A stretch of DNA of 64,000 bases. Source: Cladorrhinum sp. PSN259 (lineage: Eukaryota > Ascomycota > Sordariomycetes > Sordariales > Podosporaceae). The translations under genes were made by a program, and so were the position numbers. Within the stretch, counting starts at the first letter, position 1. Each line of letters opens with the position of its first letter. The notes beneath the pieces are model-generated. The model searched no databases. It had not been told where the DNA came from and saw nothing but the letters and a program-made list of their open reading frames with translations. Shown in pieces: positions 22,154-33,316 of the stretch. The DNA lies in contig MU867080.1 of assembly GCA_033725935.1 (NCBI GenBank), positions 434,001-498,000 on the forward strand, given 5' to 3'.

Positions 22154-23319
22154 CTAACTGCAAGGAGCATCACACCGTCCGATATGATCCCCCTCGGGGT
22201 TCAAGCACTGTCCGCCACAGCTACAGATCAGCTCGATTCTGTTTCCGGGGGTATCAGTGTTGGAGCAGCTGTCGCCGCCGCCGATGCCGTTGTCCGTCGC
22301 GCTCAGACCGGATGACTGAGCTGCAGGGGCGACGGAGATTACCGAGATGGCCGAAACTACCACCGTGTTTGGGGAGACGACGACGGTGGAGAGGTGGCCC
22401 TGAGCTGATGATGATGACTGTAGGGATTGCTGCTGTCGGGCGGAGAGCTTGTTATTGAACAATCCGCCGAAACGGTTGAGGCCCGCCAATTGGAAGGGTG
22501 AGTTGGGCGGTGTCGGGTACGAGGTTGAGCGGGCTACGAGTTTGTTGTTGTTGTTGTCGTTGTTGTTACGGGGACGGTAGGTGTAGCCGTTGTGTTTGTG
22601 GCGATCGTGGTTCTTGTTGTTGTCGCCAGAATTGCCATCGTGTCTGTTGTTGTGAGTGGTGCTGCGGAAGTCGTCTTCGTCGCAGTCAGAGCTGGCAGAC
22701 CTTTGTTCATTTTGGTGTTGGTCAAAGTCATAGTCCGAGTTTTGTTGAAGAATGGTCCGCTCTGCGTTCTGGCAACCCTTCTCAGGGTCGTCGCAACCTA
22801 TTTCGGGAAGATCGCCAATATCGTAGTGGCGTTTATCCTTCTTCTTCTGGGTGATAACAAAGTTTCCGAATTCATTCTTTGTGACTTCTATGTCGTTCTC
22901 TACTTCCTCAGCGGGAGTGGCTGCGGGTGGCACGCAGACGTAGAGGGCCTGGATTGGATCTGTCTTGGTCTTGCCGTTGGCGCAGTTGTCTTTGGATGAT
23001 GCGCAGTACGCTTTGACTATGTCTTCTTCTTTGAATTCTGAAGAGAAGGGAATATGGTTAGATGCCGTGGCGAGTTGAAAGTAGGGAGATACTCACTCTG
23101 ATGATCGCGGAGAATGTAACCGCAGTAAGTGAAACCTCGGCCACACATGGGGCTACTGTCGGATACCGCGCCTGTGGGCGCCCCGGTGGATGAGTAGACA
23201 GTCCCGGAAGCCGCTGCTGGAGAAGAAGGGGTCACTGTCTGGACACTGGATGTGGTGCTCTGGGATGTGGCCAGACCGACCAAGGCAGTCACCACTGTTA
23301 TGGAGAAAAAGGACCTCAT
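22154..23319 (-). CDS. Secreted cysteine-containing protein, uncharacterised
   Basis: Exons 23319..23097 and 23037..22154 join in phase 1 (GTGAGT...CTTCAG) to give 368 residues. A signal peptide (MRSFFSITVVTALVGLATS) precedes a short Ser/Thr/Ala stretch. A compact Cys module follows (CGRGFTYCGYILRDHQKF, EEDIVKAYCASSKDNC, TDPIQALYVCVPP). The middle is unusual: Asp/Asn/His-rich with poly-Asn, then Ser/Gln-rich. The protein ends with a second Cys cluster (ELICSCGGQCLNPEGDHIGRC). No membrane anchor is seen, so it is probably secreted or wall-bound. I know of similar fungal proteins only as hypothetical. The poly-Asn linker suggests the conserved N- and C-terminal Cys modules are the functional parts. 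No function is assigned. Confidence 0.78.
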
Positions 23320-24642
23320 GGCTGATTATGATGGAGTGATATTCGAGTATAAAGTATAATGTTCACACGATTGTTCGAATTATATGTCCTCGAATCCGTT
23401 GTGACCTGTTTCCGTAAGGTTGAAGTTAGAAAAGATCCTCGACATGGGTATTCTTCTCATCTTATAAGTGTACTTCGCCCTCCCTTTCCCCTCCCATCCA
23501 GACAAGGCTATCTTTCCGATGATCGCGATCATGCAACACTCTCTCAGTAAAAAAAAGGCTCCCCCCCCCCCAAAGGTTTCACAACTGAAGCTCTACCAGC
23601 TACACAAGTCCTGTTTCATTCGGGTCATTGACCCCTTCTACGTAACAGTACAACACCGCTCCTTCTGGGAAACCTCCTACAAAGCGGTAGCAGTTCAACA
23701 ACAAAGTACCTGAGGCTACATTGAGAAGATTCTTGTCACGACCGGCTTTATCCGCTTTCGTTCAAAAGATGTTAAGCTAGTCATGCAGATTGCAGAAAAG
23801 ATCGAGTCGCGGGAATAGCGTCAAACAAATCGCAAATGTGTGACCTTGTCCTCTCGGAATCTCAGCATGAACAGATCAGACGGGACGTCACACCTTCGGT
23901 TACGACTTCCCTTTCAGTCCCCGTCTAGCCATCTTCTCCTTGAGCGCACTGTGTCATCAGAAACTACGGCGATCGGCGATACCCCTCATGGATTGCCCCT
24001 GAACGGTGGCTTTAAACATTCCAAATGTTTATTCGTTTGGTCTGTCTACCAAAACAAGAATTACAAGAGTGTGAAGTTACATGTTGGTTTAGCGTGTTGA
24101 TTAAAAAAGACATTGAATAGAAGCCCCCTTTTCCCCCACCATTAGGGGATATACACGCCAAAACGACCGGTAACACATAGAGTCCGCTGCTCCCTTTCCA
24201 GTTCCCAGTGATAGTCCGTTTCAAAAACAAAATGCAGCTTCCCATTGCAATCCCGCGCCTTTTGCGGTGCAAGCCAAACAAACCCCGCCTCCGCCAGCCG
24301 TGTTATATTTTTTTATGCGGCCCTGTTGCTCCAGAGACACAAGGGAATTGATAAGGAGTGGCAAATCTAGAGCAACCACGTCTATAGCCCTTCCATGTTG
24401 GGCGCCAGTAATGCCGTTGAGCCAGGAGAGTATATCTCCGGCCGTAGCGAAAATGCTCCTTCGACTAAAAAAAAAATGGGTATTGTTCGCAATGATGGAT
24501 AATCCTTCATGATAATGTTGTTGTTAGTAGCCGGCTCCATCTTGTAGGGCCGTAGAGAAACCCGCTGACAGATTAATGTCAACAGAAGAAAGTCTTGACA
24601 AGTGATTGCTGTTGTCGACCAAAAGGAAGCTCAAAGGTCTGT
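23320..24642. other. Intergenic, upstream of the secreted protein and downstream of SPG1
   Basis: 1.3 kb containing the promoter of the minus-strand secreted-protein gene and the 3' region of the SPG1-like gene. A poly-A/poly-C patch lies near 23550-23570. Open frames here (up to 90 codons) lack support. Confidence 0.4.
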
Positions 24643-25859
24643 TCAGACAGATTGGTAAAGGAGCAATGGCTCTCCAACATTGCTGATCTCCGGAATGGTG
24701 CACTTGAGGTCGAACGCCTTTGAAAGCACAATCTTGAAAATCTGGAGCATATGTTAGACGGACATGTTCGAGGTATGACAGAGTGAACAGAGACACATAC
24801 CTTCTGAACATTAATGCTGTGGCTGGTGCTACTGAAGATCAATGCTGCTCTCATCGCTTTTGCAAAACGGCGCGCCTTTGTGGTTGTTAGCGGAATACCA
24901 AATGAGGCAAGACAAAAGAGAAGCCTCGTCTCGAGACATGATCGTACCTGATTCGAAATCTCCTCCTGCTCCTCACGCGACAAGTTCACAAAATGATCGT
25001 ACTTTGTTCCCACCAGGACCGGGATAGCCGTCTTGTTGAAGCCTCGTCCTTGGCGATACCATTCCTTGATACTGTTCAACGTGCTCTTGCGTGTCAAATC
25101 AAACATGAAAAGAATGGCCACGGCATCATTGCACACCAGTGGCAGCATGTTTACAAATTCGCGTTGGCCACCTAAATCCCAGATGCTGAACGTAATCTCG
25201 GTGTTGCGGATGCTGATGGTCTTCTCCATGAAGTTGACACCCAACGTCTGAATGTAGTCCTCGTCCCAACTTCCCTCGACATATTTAACCATAAGACTCG
25301 TCTTACCAATTTGCGCATCTCCGACCATGCCGACCTTGATCACTACGTGGTTTCGCCCCGTGTTCTGTGCTTCGCTCGCCGCTGCTTGTCCACTGCTGCT
25401 GCTGCCGCCAGCAGGCGCCTGCCCTGAAAGACCGGATGGCGGACGCGACACGGAGGGCTGCTGGATTGGGGGTGTCGCATATCGTGCGGCTGGATCAGAG
25501 TCTATGCTCTCGGATGGGTATTGCGACCGGGGCGAGTTGCTCACTTGGTCGCCAGACTGATGCCGTCGCTCACGGTAGCCGTTCAAGTCTGAGACTGCAT
25601 AGTCATTGGTAGCTACATGAGCAGACCCATCAATGGTACCCAGGGATTCGTCAAGAAACTCGATCGGAGTCTGTGACTGGGTCGGCGTCGGAGTCAGAGA
25701 GGGCTCTAGTTCTGATGGCGAGGCCAGCCCGTGGCCATAATTATTATCCTGCTGCGACTGCATCTCGTTCACGGCGTCGTGATACTGCGCGGTTGACCCC
25801 TCTGAGAGAGTAGAGGAGTCTTGGTTGAAGGCGGACGAATGGTGGATCGGTGTGGCCAT
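24643..25859 (-). CDS. SPG1: Septum-promoting Ras-like GTPase (Spg1/Tem1)
   Basis: Three exons (25859..24948, 24875..24801, 24741..24643), all joined in phase 0, give 361 residues. The first 170 are a disordered Ser/Gln/Pro-rich extension, common in filamentous-fungal orthologues. The GTPase domain follows: Walker A GDAQIGKTS (180-188), the TLGVNF switch, WDLGGQREF (228 onward), the variant GTKYD base-recognition motif (284-288), and the end SSTSHSINVQKIFKIVLSKA plus IPEISNVGEPLLLY. The GGQ in place of the usual Gly-Gln motif and the GTKYD variant are typical of Spg1/Tem1. It triggers the septation initiation / mitotic exit network at spindle poles. It is divergent from GCV3. Identification is strong. 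Confidence 0.95.
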
Positions 25860-27386
25860 GGTTGCGGGTCTGGCTTGAGCTGTGCGAAGGCCGCTGATCC
25901 CAGAGTCCGGACGGCGCGCTTAGGCGGTGGAGAACAGCTAAAGAGAAGGAGCGAGTGATGTGATCTGGGGTGGTGGATAGGCAGGTGGTAGCGGTTTTAA
26001 AGCTAACAACCCAGTGACCACCTCATGGAAAATCGAATATTTATCGTCGGAGAGCCTGGGAAGGATATGGGTACGGTTAAGACGATCAAATCGATCGGAG
26101 TCACGGAGCGAGAGTGGTCGTCCCAAGGGTGACCGTGGGCGGTGGAAATGGGCTGCGGAGTCGGTCGATCAATAGAATTAATTTGGAGTGCACTTGATAA
26201 TTAGAGATTCTCGGTCGGTCGGTCGCCCAGGCCCAGCGAACGAATAGCACCGTTCTCAGAGAGGGGAGACACTTGGGTGCCTGAAGAAGCGTCCTGTTTG
26301 ACTTCAGATGACGGTCTTGAACAAGGCCTAAAATGTTTGCGAATGCCGGTTCGAAGCCCAGGTGGAATGCTGGAATGACATCGGATTGACTGCAGGTAGG
26401 TGCAAGGGGGGGTGTCAGAGGGGAGAAGGAACCTAATCGAAAGCCACTGTGGTGCCTTGCTGGTGTGCGGCCAAGCGCGCGAACTCACAGCTTGCCCCAC
26501 ACAAGACGAGCTTGGGCGCCACGGCAGCGCAGGAGTCTCGACTCCCTCGACTCCCGAATCGTCAACTCGTCCTCTGACTGGGCACAGACACCCGTGACTA
26601 GCGTTTACAAGTTAATTGAAATTCTGCAGCACGTCACCGATCGCGTTTTTATGCAGAGCGGCCGAGACGCGACGCGATCAACACCAAGAACAAAGATCGT
26701 CAGCTCAAAAAGGAACACACACGCACACAAGATTGAGGGCTGGACAAGCAACAGGTGTAAACAATCAACAAGGCATTCGGCATTTGCAACTGGCAACAGG
26801 TAACTGGGTATTCGGGAAGTGTCCAGAACACAACTTCCAAGTTGGCTTCATAACCCCGCAGCCTGCCTATATCAGGTTTTGTAAATAAACGCAGGGATGT
26901 CGCACAAGATTATCCGATGCACGATATAACCCCCTCATACAAATGATATCTCTCCTTATGTGTTTGGGGCCTGAGAACGTAGTATACGTAGTTGGCGGGG
27001 TGGCGGGGTAGTAGGTAGCTCCTCATGGTCCTCAATAATGAGGGACAGCCTTCTAAATGTTATGCAATGGGTGATGTTTTGAACTTGAGAGGGCCACAGG
27101 GCCAAGATGCCAAGCTGGCGAACGCTGCAACTACAAGATTACCTAAACTCTTGCTCCTCGGCAGCTCGGCTCCTTGCCTGAGCTCTCACTGGCTGGCAAC
27201 CAGCTGGCCGGCAACCACCGGCCCAATCACCGGCACTCCGATTTCGTAGTTGGCTAGCGCCCCGTGCTTTATCGGCGTCATTCGATTTATTCCAATTATC
27301 TTTGTGGTCACAACGCCGAAACTCGATTGACCTGCCCCTCCTAAACCCGTCGCTCTCCCACGAAAACCCACCCCCTGTCCTTCAGA
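25860..27386. promoter_or_regulatory. Divergent intergenic region, SPG1 / GCV3
   Basis: A 1.5 kb interval between the divergent starts of SPG1 and GCV3. It contains no supported gene. The last 250 bp before GCV3 carry imperfect GGC/GCC-rich direct and inverted short repeats (ctggcaaccagctggccggcaacc area). No known operator is recognised. Confidence 0.45.
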
Positions 27387-27998
27387 ATGGCTTCAATTGC
27401 AAGGTGCTTGAGGGTTGCCCGGCCCTCGGCTTTCTCTGCCGTTATCAAGAGCACTTCTTCCCGCGCAATTGGCATCCGGCCCTTCTCTATAACTGCTTCT
27501 AGTGAGCTCCCTGTGTGATAGTTCTGGATTGTTGCAGATACTGGAAACACAATTGCTAACCAGCAGCGCTGTGCGCTCTCGGCCCTAACAGACGAGATCA
27601 GAAAATACACCAAGGAGCACGAATGGATTGACGTTGCGGCTGACAATAAGACTGGTGTTTTGGGTATCAGCGAGTACGCCGCCAAGGCACTGGGCGATAT
27701 CGTCTACGTCGAGCTTCCTGAGGAGGGCAGGGAGGTCGCCCAGGGTGACGCTATCGGCGCCGTCGAGTCTGTCAAGAGCGCTGCTGATATCAACGCTCCC
27801 ATCGCCTGCAAGGTCACCCAGATCAACACTGGCCTTGAGGAGAAGCCCGGCACCCTTAACCAGGTCCCTGAGGATGACTCCCACGGTGGCGGCTGGATCG
27901 CCAAGGTTCAGATCACCGAGCAGGGCCTTCAAGATCTCGAGAAGCTCATGGACTCGGAGGCATATGCCGAGTTCACTGCCGCTGAGGGCGAGCACTAA
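27387..27998 (+). CDS. GCV3: Glycine cleavage system H protein, mitochondrial
   Basis: The N-terminus (MASIARCLRVARPSAFSAV, then SRAIGIRPFSIT) is a basic mitochondrial targeting peptide. The body has KYTKEHEWIDV, GISEYAAKALGDIVYVELPE and the lipoylation site GAVESVKSAADI, where the Lys in ESVKS carries the lipoyl group. It shuttles the aminomethyl intermediate between P, T and L proteins of glycine decarboxylase. One intron interrupts the presequence region. The frame-preserving readings are a GTGTGA donor at 27513 with the acceptor at 27562 or 27565. The stronger-looking GTGAGC donor at 27502 would need a 35-nt intron to keep frame. The exact splice is therefore open, the gene is not. It converges on HEM3. 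Confidence 0.93.
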
Positions 27999-28404
27999 GG
28001 GGATGGCGATTGTGGGGTAAAGGCAGAGCGACAGATTGGTGCACATGTGGAGGGACGGGACGAATGGGGGAGCTGGGGCATATCCTTACGGACAGTTCAA
28101 CCTGATAGAATACGGTTCCCGGCCAAAATCTGTACCATAGGGCGACGAACTGGACAAACTGGTGTTTTAGGGTTCATTCGCATCTCATATTTCAAAGGGG
28201 TGTTACAGGGGTAGCATCACAATTACTAGCATTAAAATGCTACTACGGCGTACACAACTGAGAGCTAGCAAAAAGCTTTCAACGGCTGATTATAAAAAAT
28301 CTAGGCGCAGTTCAACAAGTCATAGGTCAATTTTCATGTCCAGATCTTTCGCTAGTCTATTTTTGGTCTATATAATACAAAACATCAGCCACTTTACGCG
28401 CTCC
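27999..28404. other. Converging 3' regions of GCV3 and HEM3
   Basis: 406 bp between converging stop codons. It becomes AT-rich toward HEM3 and shows no coding signal. Confidence 0.5.
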
Positions 28405-29451
28405 TCAAGAATCGCTAACCTTGAGAGCCGCACCGGACTCTCTTCCCTTGTTAATTTCGTCCAAGATGGCTTGTGCCCCCTCCTTAGCCAGCTCTTGTGC
28501 CAATCTCTTGCCCAAGCTGTCAGCCTGAGCCAAGCTGGCGACCTCCTCAGTTTTCTCCCCATCAACAGCACTCTTGCCGTCCAGACTAACAACAGTAGCC
28601 CTCAACTTCAACTTCTTCTTCTTATCCCCCGTCTCTGCATCCGCCTCCTCCACCCACTCAGTCTCAACACCAATCGGCACACTGCATCCACCCTCCAACG
28701 TGCGCATCACACTTCTCTCTGCAAACCCAGCCATCATGCTCGGCCTATCCTCTATCGCCTTAAGCAAGCTCAGGACCTTCTCATCACCTTCCCTGGTCTC
28801 AATGCCCAGTCCGCCCTGTCCAACAGCATGCAACAACCCACCACCCTCCGTCGAGCTCTCCAGAAACTGCGAGATCCTATCCTGGTAATTCAACCTCAAC
28901 AGCCCCGCGGCAGCCAAGATGATAGCATCATACCCCTCAGCCTCATCATCGCACTTCCTCAACCTCGTGCCAATGTTTCCTCTCACATCCCTAAAAACTA
29001 ACCCTGGGTATCGCCTCTTCAACTGCGCAGCCCTGCGCACGCTGCTGGTACCAACCACGCTCCCCTCAGGCAACTCAGCCAACGTCTTGTACTTTCCCTC
29101 CTGCCTCTTGGGGAAAACAACAACATCCCTCGCATCCTCTCTGACGGGGATACAAGCCAGCACGCAACCCGCCGGTAAGGAAGTAGGCATGTCCTTGAGC
29201 GAATGGACAATGATATCCACCTCGTTATTCATCAGCTTGGCCTCCAGCTCGTTCGTCCAAAGCCCCTTCCCCATGGCGGGCAAGGGGGTAACCTTATCGC
29301 GGTCGCCGGCGGTGGCCATGGAGTGAATCTCGAACTTGACGTGCGGGTGGACTTTATTCAACCCTTCAATGACGAGCTCGGTCTGTCGGATGGCGAGGGC
29401 CGAGCGCCGGGTGCCGATCCGGACGGTGAATTCTTCTGTTGCTGAAGACAT
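28405..29451 (-). CDS. HEM3: Porphobilinogen deaminase (hydroxymethylbilane synthase)
   Basis: An intronless 348-residue frame. It opens with VRIGTRRSALAIRQTELV, has the catalytic region HSLKDMPTSLPAG (Asp87), the substrate/cofactor-binding GTSSVRRAAQLKRRYP and FRDVRGNIGTRLRK, and the cofactor-attachment loop EGGCSVPIGVE with Cys256 carrying the dipyrromethane cofactor. It polymerises four porphobilinogen molecules to hydroxymethylbilane in cytosolic heme synthesis. A charged insertion (EEADAETGDKKKKLKLRA) lies in domain 3, as in other fungi. All expected active-site residues are visible and the length is normal. Confidence 0.97.
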   Translation of the reverse strand: MSSATEEFTVRIGTRRSALAIRQTELVIEGLNKVHPHVKFEIHSMATAGDRDKVTPLPAMGKGLWTNELEAKLMNNEVDIIVHSLKDMPTSLPAGCVLACIPVREDARDVVVFPKRQEGKYKTLAELPEGSVVGTSSVRRAAQLKRRYPGLVFRDVRGNIGTRLRKCDDEAEGYDAIILAAAGLLRLNYQDRISQFLESSTEGGGLLHAVGQGGLGIETREGDEKVLSLLKAIEDRPSMMAGFAERSVMRTLEGGCSVPIGVETEWVEEADAETGDKKKKLKLRATVVSLDGKSAVDGEKTEEVASLAQADSLGKRLAQELAKEGAQAILDEINKGRESGAALKVSDS

Positions 29452-30157
29452 TTTCTTTTTCTTTTTTTGCTGGGGATTTATTTCTCTTGGCTTAAAAAGC
29501 GAAAGACAGCGTAAAGAAAGAACAGATGAATTGGTCTGAGTAGAACGAAAAGAGTTCAGACTCTGAAGGGAAAAAAAGGTTGGGTGGTGTTACTGTGGCC
29601 TTTTAATAAACTAGAGAGACGGAAGTAAAGGCGCAATTCCGGGGTCCTTTTCAAGAGATTCGGAAGAATTGGTAATGCGTCTCCTCTGTTAGAAACCACA
29701 CACCCGGGATACAACGATGGGAAATGGTGGAACGGTGCTGCCGTCGGTTCACCCCGCTTTCCGCCGCAGCAAGGGGAAAAGGGTCCAAGGAGGGGACAGC
29801 CATCCAGGACGTTTTGGTACTGTAGTGGGGGCCGGGGCGGGGTAATATGGTAATTGGAATGCCCCTCCCTTCCCAATTCCCAAATCATCGACCCCTGTTC
29901 TCCAACTGTTCACTATTTATGAAGTCATCACCAACGTATCCATCGACGACAACGGCAATAAGACATTTTTGGTTTATGAATAATGTTCTAATACTAATGG
30001 TAAACACGACAATCGTGCGATGTGTTCATCTCGTCTGCAACGCCGCCTGTATAGGAGACATGTTTCGCCCTCGAATTACGCAGTACCATTACTCAAGGCT
30101 TGCTTTAGGTCATCATCCCCTCCTCTCAGATGTTTCCAAAACTGCTTTGCGCCCGGT
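29452..30157. other. Intergenic, HEM3 promoter and PLAC8 gene 3' region
   Basis: About 700 bp with a T-rich leader just upstream of HEM3. No gene is supported. Confidence 0.45.
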
Positions 30158-32156
30158 TTAGCCCCTATCACTTCTGCTCGAAGCTCTAGATACTTTTCTG
30201 TCCTGCTCAAGGAAATGCTCAAGTAGCTGATGTGCCCGCTGAGCAACCTTGGTGTCCGAGTTGAGCGGGTGATCTTTGATCCTGGCTGGGGCCGGCGATG
30301 GGAGCCTGTCATCAGCTTCGATACCGTGTTCTTTGAGCTCATCAATGTTCTCGTCAACCTGCGAATCCGACCGAATACCATGTTCTCGCGGCGGCGAAGG
30401 CGCTGGGCTCTTGACTCTGTCGTCGGCGCGGATGTCGTGGTCCTCAAATTGGGGGCTGGGACTCAGCACCTTCCTGTCCTGGATCGGACTGTTTCTAACA
30501 TTCAAAGCCATCAGCTCTGGCGTTGGAACCCGCTCATCCAAGTGGATGCCATGCTCAAAGGCGCGCGAGGTGGGAGTTTGCACACGATTGTCTTTTGACA
30601 GTTGGTAATTCTGAGCTTTGGGGGCGGGTGTTGGCACACGTGAATCCAACTCTAGGTCATGTGGAGTTGTTGCTGCCAGATTCACAGGAACCTGAGGGTC
30701 TGCGATTAATCTATGACCCTGAGGCACTTCCTCTAACTCTGATTCGTCTGGCTCAGCCACAAGTTCATCTGCTTCAAGATTATGGGCCCGAAAGGGAGTA
30801 GCATCCACAGCTAATCGTTGATCCATACTGATTCTGTGTTCGTGATCCAGAGCCGCGGGGACGTCAACCTGCTTATCAGCTTGGATAAAGCGATCCTGTG
30901 ATAAAATATCCTCTGGAATCTCAACTTGAGCGTGGGTCTGGAGATCATGTTTGTTCTGGGACTCCAAAATAACTGGAACTCGGACGTCACCACTCATTCT
31001 GTGATCAAGGGGTTGGTTGTATGGAACAGAAACCAGGATATCACCACTCATTCTGTGGTCAACAGGCTGAGCACGCCGAGGGGTCCGGGCCTGAGGTTCG
31101 CTCGGAGCTTCGGTTTGGCCAGGCTGACTTACTTCCAAAAGGACTGGTTGATCGACTTCTAGAAGGACGGTACTCGGCTGCTCGGGTGAAGGCACAGCAG
31201 CAAGTAGAACCTCCTTTTTGCCGCCGCAGGTTTGGCAAACGAAATCTAGAGCCTTGAGCTGCACAGATAAGTCTGCCTTCCCACCCTTCTTCTTTCCTTT
31301 CGACTTCTTCTTGGACTCGGAACATTTGCCTGAACATATCTTCTCTTGCTCCGGAGGTACCGTGGATTGCATAGCCTGAAGCCAACCATGAACCTGGGGA
31401 AATTTGGGGATATTCTCCCTCTGCTGCTGGATCCTTGGGTCCTCTGAGCTATCCCTCTCGGTTATGGGAGTCAACACCTGGGCCCTGCGTTCGAAGTTCT
31501 CAAGAGGACTGGCGATCGGAGGTATCTGGGGCAGTTGGGGCCCATCTGGATACAACGGAACAATATAAGGGTCTTGTCCCTCAATGCCAGGATGGAGGTG
31601 TGCCGACATCTGGGGTTCTGGGACATATGCTAGATTGGTGCCCATGGTGTACATAGGCTCATATTGATTCTCGCCCAGTGGCATCGGGGCCTGGAAGAGA
31701 CCGAGGTTGATGTTCTCGTCCTTGCGTCGGCGGACCTCGAGCCCGTTGCGAATCAGTGAGCATGGCTGACAAAAGATTCCCTTGACGATATCATCGGTAT
31801 AGTCGCCCTGGATACCATATGTCTCTCGAATTTTTCTCGTCTGTTTGCCCGTGTAGACGCCGCTTCCAATGCCTGCCATGGATGATTAGCCACGTCAAGG
31901 ACAGGTCGGGGAACAAGAGGCACCTACCGAGGGTGCCAATACAGAGCAAAGCGTAGTTCCAGCAGTTCTCGTTACACCCGTCATATTTGGAGAGGTTGGC
32001 AGGGTCCTCGTTCTTCTTAAGATGCTGCAGACGATGTTGTATCCGGCCGAATTGATCACATCCGATGAAACACGACCTTGGGCAATCACCTCCTTCACCC
32101 GGGTCGCAGAGTCTGGCTTTCCATTCCTGTGTCCTAGTGCCGTCCTGTCTCGACAT
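30158..32156 (-). CDS. PLAC8-domain protein with long degenerate repeat tail
   Basis: Exons 32156..31928 and 31872..30158 join in phase 1 (GTAGGT...GGCAG) to give 647 residues. The first ~140 residues are a PLAC8 Cys-rich domain: KARLCDPGEGGDCPRSCFIG, CDQFGRIQHRL, CNENCWNYALLCIGTLGIGS, YTGKQTRKIRETYGIQGDYT and DIVKGIFCQPCSLIRNGLEV. The intron falls inside the hydrophobic stretch, and splicing restores it. After a Pro-rich linker and a Lys-rich/Cys patch (CSGKCSESKKKSKGKKKGG, FVCQTCGGKKE), residues ~345-640 are about 16 imperfect copies of an 18-residue motif, H-x-[I/L]-x-x-D-x-[R/K]-V-x-x-P. PLAC8 proteins sit at the plasma membrane; some affect cadmium resistance or cell size. The tail is not something I recognise. 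Confidence 0.85.
30176..31065 (-). repeat. Tandem degenerate ~54-nt coding repeats in the PLAC8 gene tail
   Basis: About 16 consecutive units encode variants such as DHRMSGDILVSV, DHRMSGDVRVPV, PHDLELDSRVPTP, EHGIHLDERVPTP, DHDIRADDRVKSP and EHGIEADDRLPSP. The first two units are near-identical in DNA (30985-31008 and 31039-31062, offset 54 nt); the rest have diverged but keep the His...Asp...Val spacing. Confidence 0.85.
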
Positions 32157-32715
32157 TTTATCACTTGGAAGCCCTCAGACAAGAAATAAGTAAACTGGTA
32201 GACAAGGTAATGCTGATAGAAGATGTCGAAATCGGAGGGGGCTAGGGCTGGATGAAGCGGTGAAGCGAAGGGATTGATGCTCAGTGAAAAAAAACAGGAA
32301 CCAGGGAACGGGCACGCATGTCCCGAAGCAGGCCGTCAGATAAAGCTCCTTGGGAAATGCGCTTGCCTGGCAAAATCGTCCATTGCTCTTGCAGCCGAGC
32401 CATTGTTGGATTCGGAGACGTAGGTCATGAAGTTGCGCCTGATACTTTGAAAGTGAGGTAAGTCCAGCAATCTGGCAGCCCCATTCGTCTCCTAGGAAAG
32501 ACCTTGTTGTGGAGTTTCCGGCTTGTTCGAGCCTCCCCAGAATATGTAGGTAGGCTGCTCAATTCGTCAAAGGCAGGTGTGACAATTCATTCCACGTTCT
32601 GGCGATCTCGGAAAGCTTAAGTTGATAATAGCCTCCTGCTGCATTGGCGACAATATCAGGCAACTGCATAACATTCAATCCAAGCCAAATCAGCGCAACC
32701 AGAGCCCCAGACATA

Positions 32716-33316
32716 CTACCGGCCTATAAGGTGGTTTTGATTACTTCTCGGTCGGATCAACCCTCTTTGAGGACGGTTTCCACGTGAGCTTCTGCGTTTG
32801 CTGCGGAGTAGTGTGATGGTTAGTAGAGAACCAGTTTTGACCTTCAGGCATTTAGTATGACTTACATTGTCAGTGGAGTCATCCATTTTCGTTGACTGTT
32901 CTGAGGTTCCAGTTCCCCCGGTTGTGTTATCTCCTGTGGTTGGGTCTTGCGAAGCTTCAGCCCAGGCGTGCCATGGGAATTGCCGGGTTTCTCTTCAGTG
33001 GGCTTTTTGATATCCGTTTTCTCGGGCTTCTCATTATTTTCCTGTTGCTCATCGACTTCTGGCTGCTCTGGGGCCGTGCCCTCATGATGAATAGGCCGCC
33101 TTTTGCATATTACTAGGGGCATAGCTGTTCCACAGCCAAATGCTTCCCACTACACTCACAGCGACAGCGCCAAGCTGTCTAGAGAACGGTGAAACATTCA
33201 GAGGTCATGTTGGGCGTCTCACGCAGAGGAGAAATCCCAATAAGAAACCCAGAACTTACCATGGCAGGTCGCTTGAGGTAGGCTCGTATAACCTCTTCCC
33301 CCATGCAAGCGGATTG
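32716..33316 (-). CDS. Possible spliced gene of unresolved structure
   Basis: Minus-strand splice signals stand out: a GTAAGT donor at 32865 with a CTAAC branch point and CGCAG acceptor at 32801, and a GTAAGT donor near 33260 with CTAG or later acceptors at 33180-33150. An 86-codon Lys/Glu/Pro-rich frame lies between them (33122..32862: ICKRRPIHHEGTAPEQPEVD, KPEKTDIKKPTEEKPGN). Using the first intron extends it with an Arg-rich tail to about 32716. Upstream, MGEEVIRAYLKRPAM precedes the second intron. One acceptor instead yields a short hydrophobic ending (GAVAVSVVGSIWLWNSYAP). No single reading is convincing; it may be a lineage-specific gene, a decayed gene or a noncoding spliced transcript. 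Confidence 0.3.

Noticed and set aside
22498..22999. Val/Cys-rich plus-strand frames that look like membrane proteins
   Set aside because: They are the antisense of the poly-Asn/Asp and Cys-rich part of the secreted protein gene, which turns into hydrophobic codons.
26325..26380. GGTTCGAAGCCC, resembling a tRNA B-box
   Set aside because: No cloverleaf can be drawn around it on either strand.
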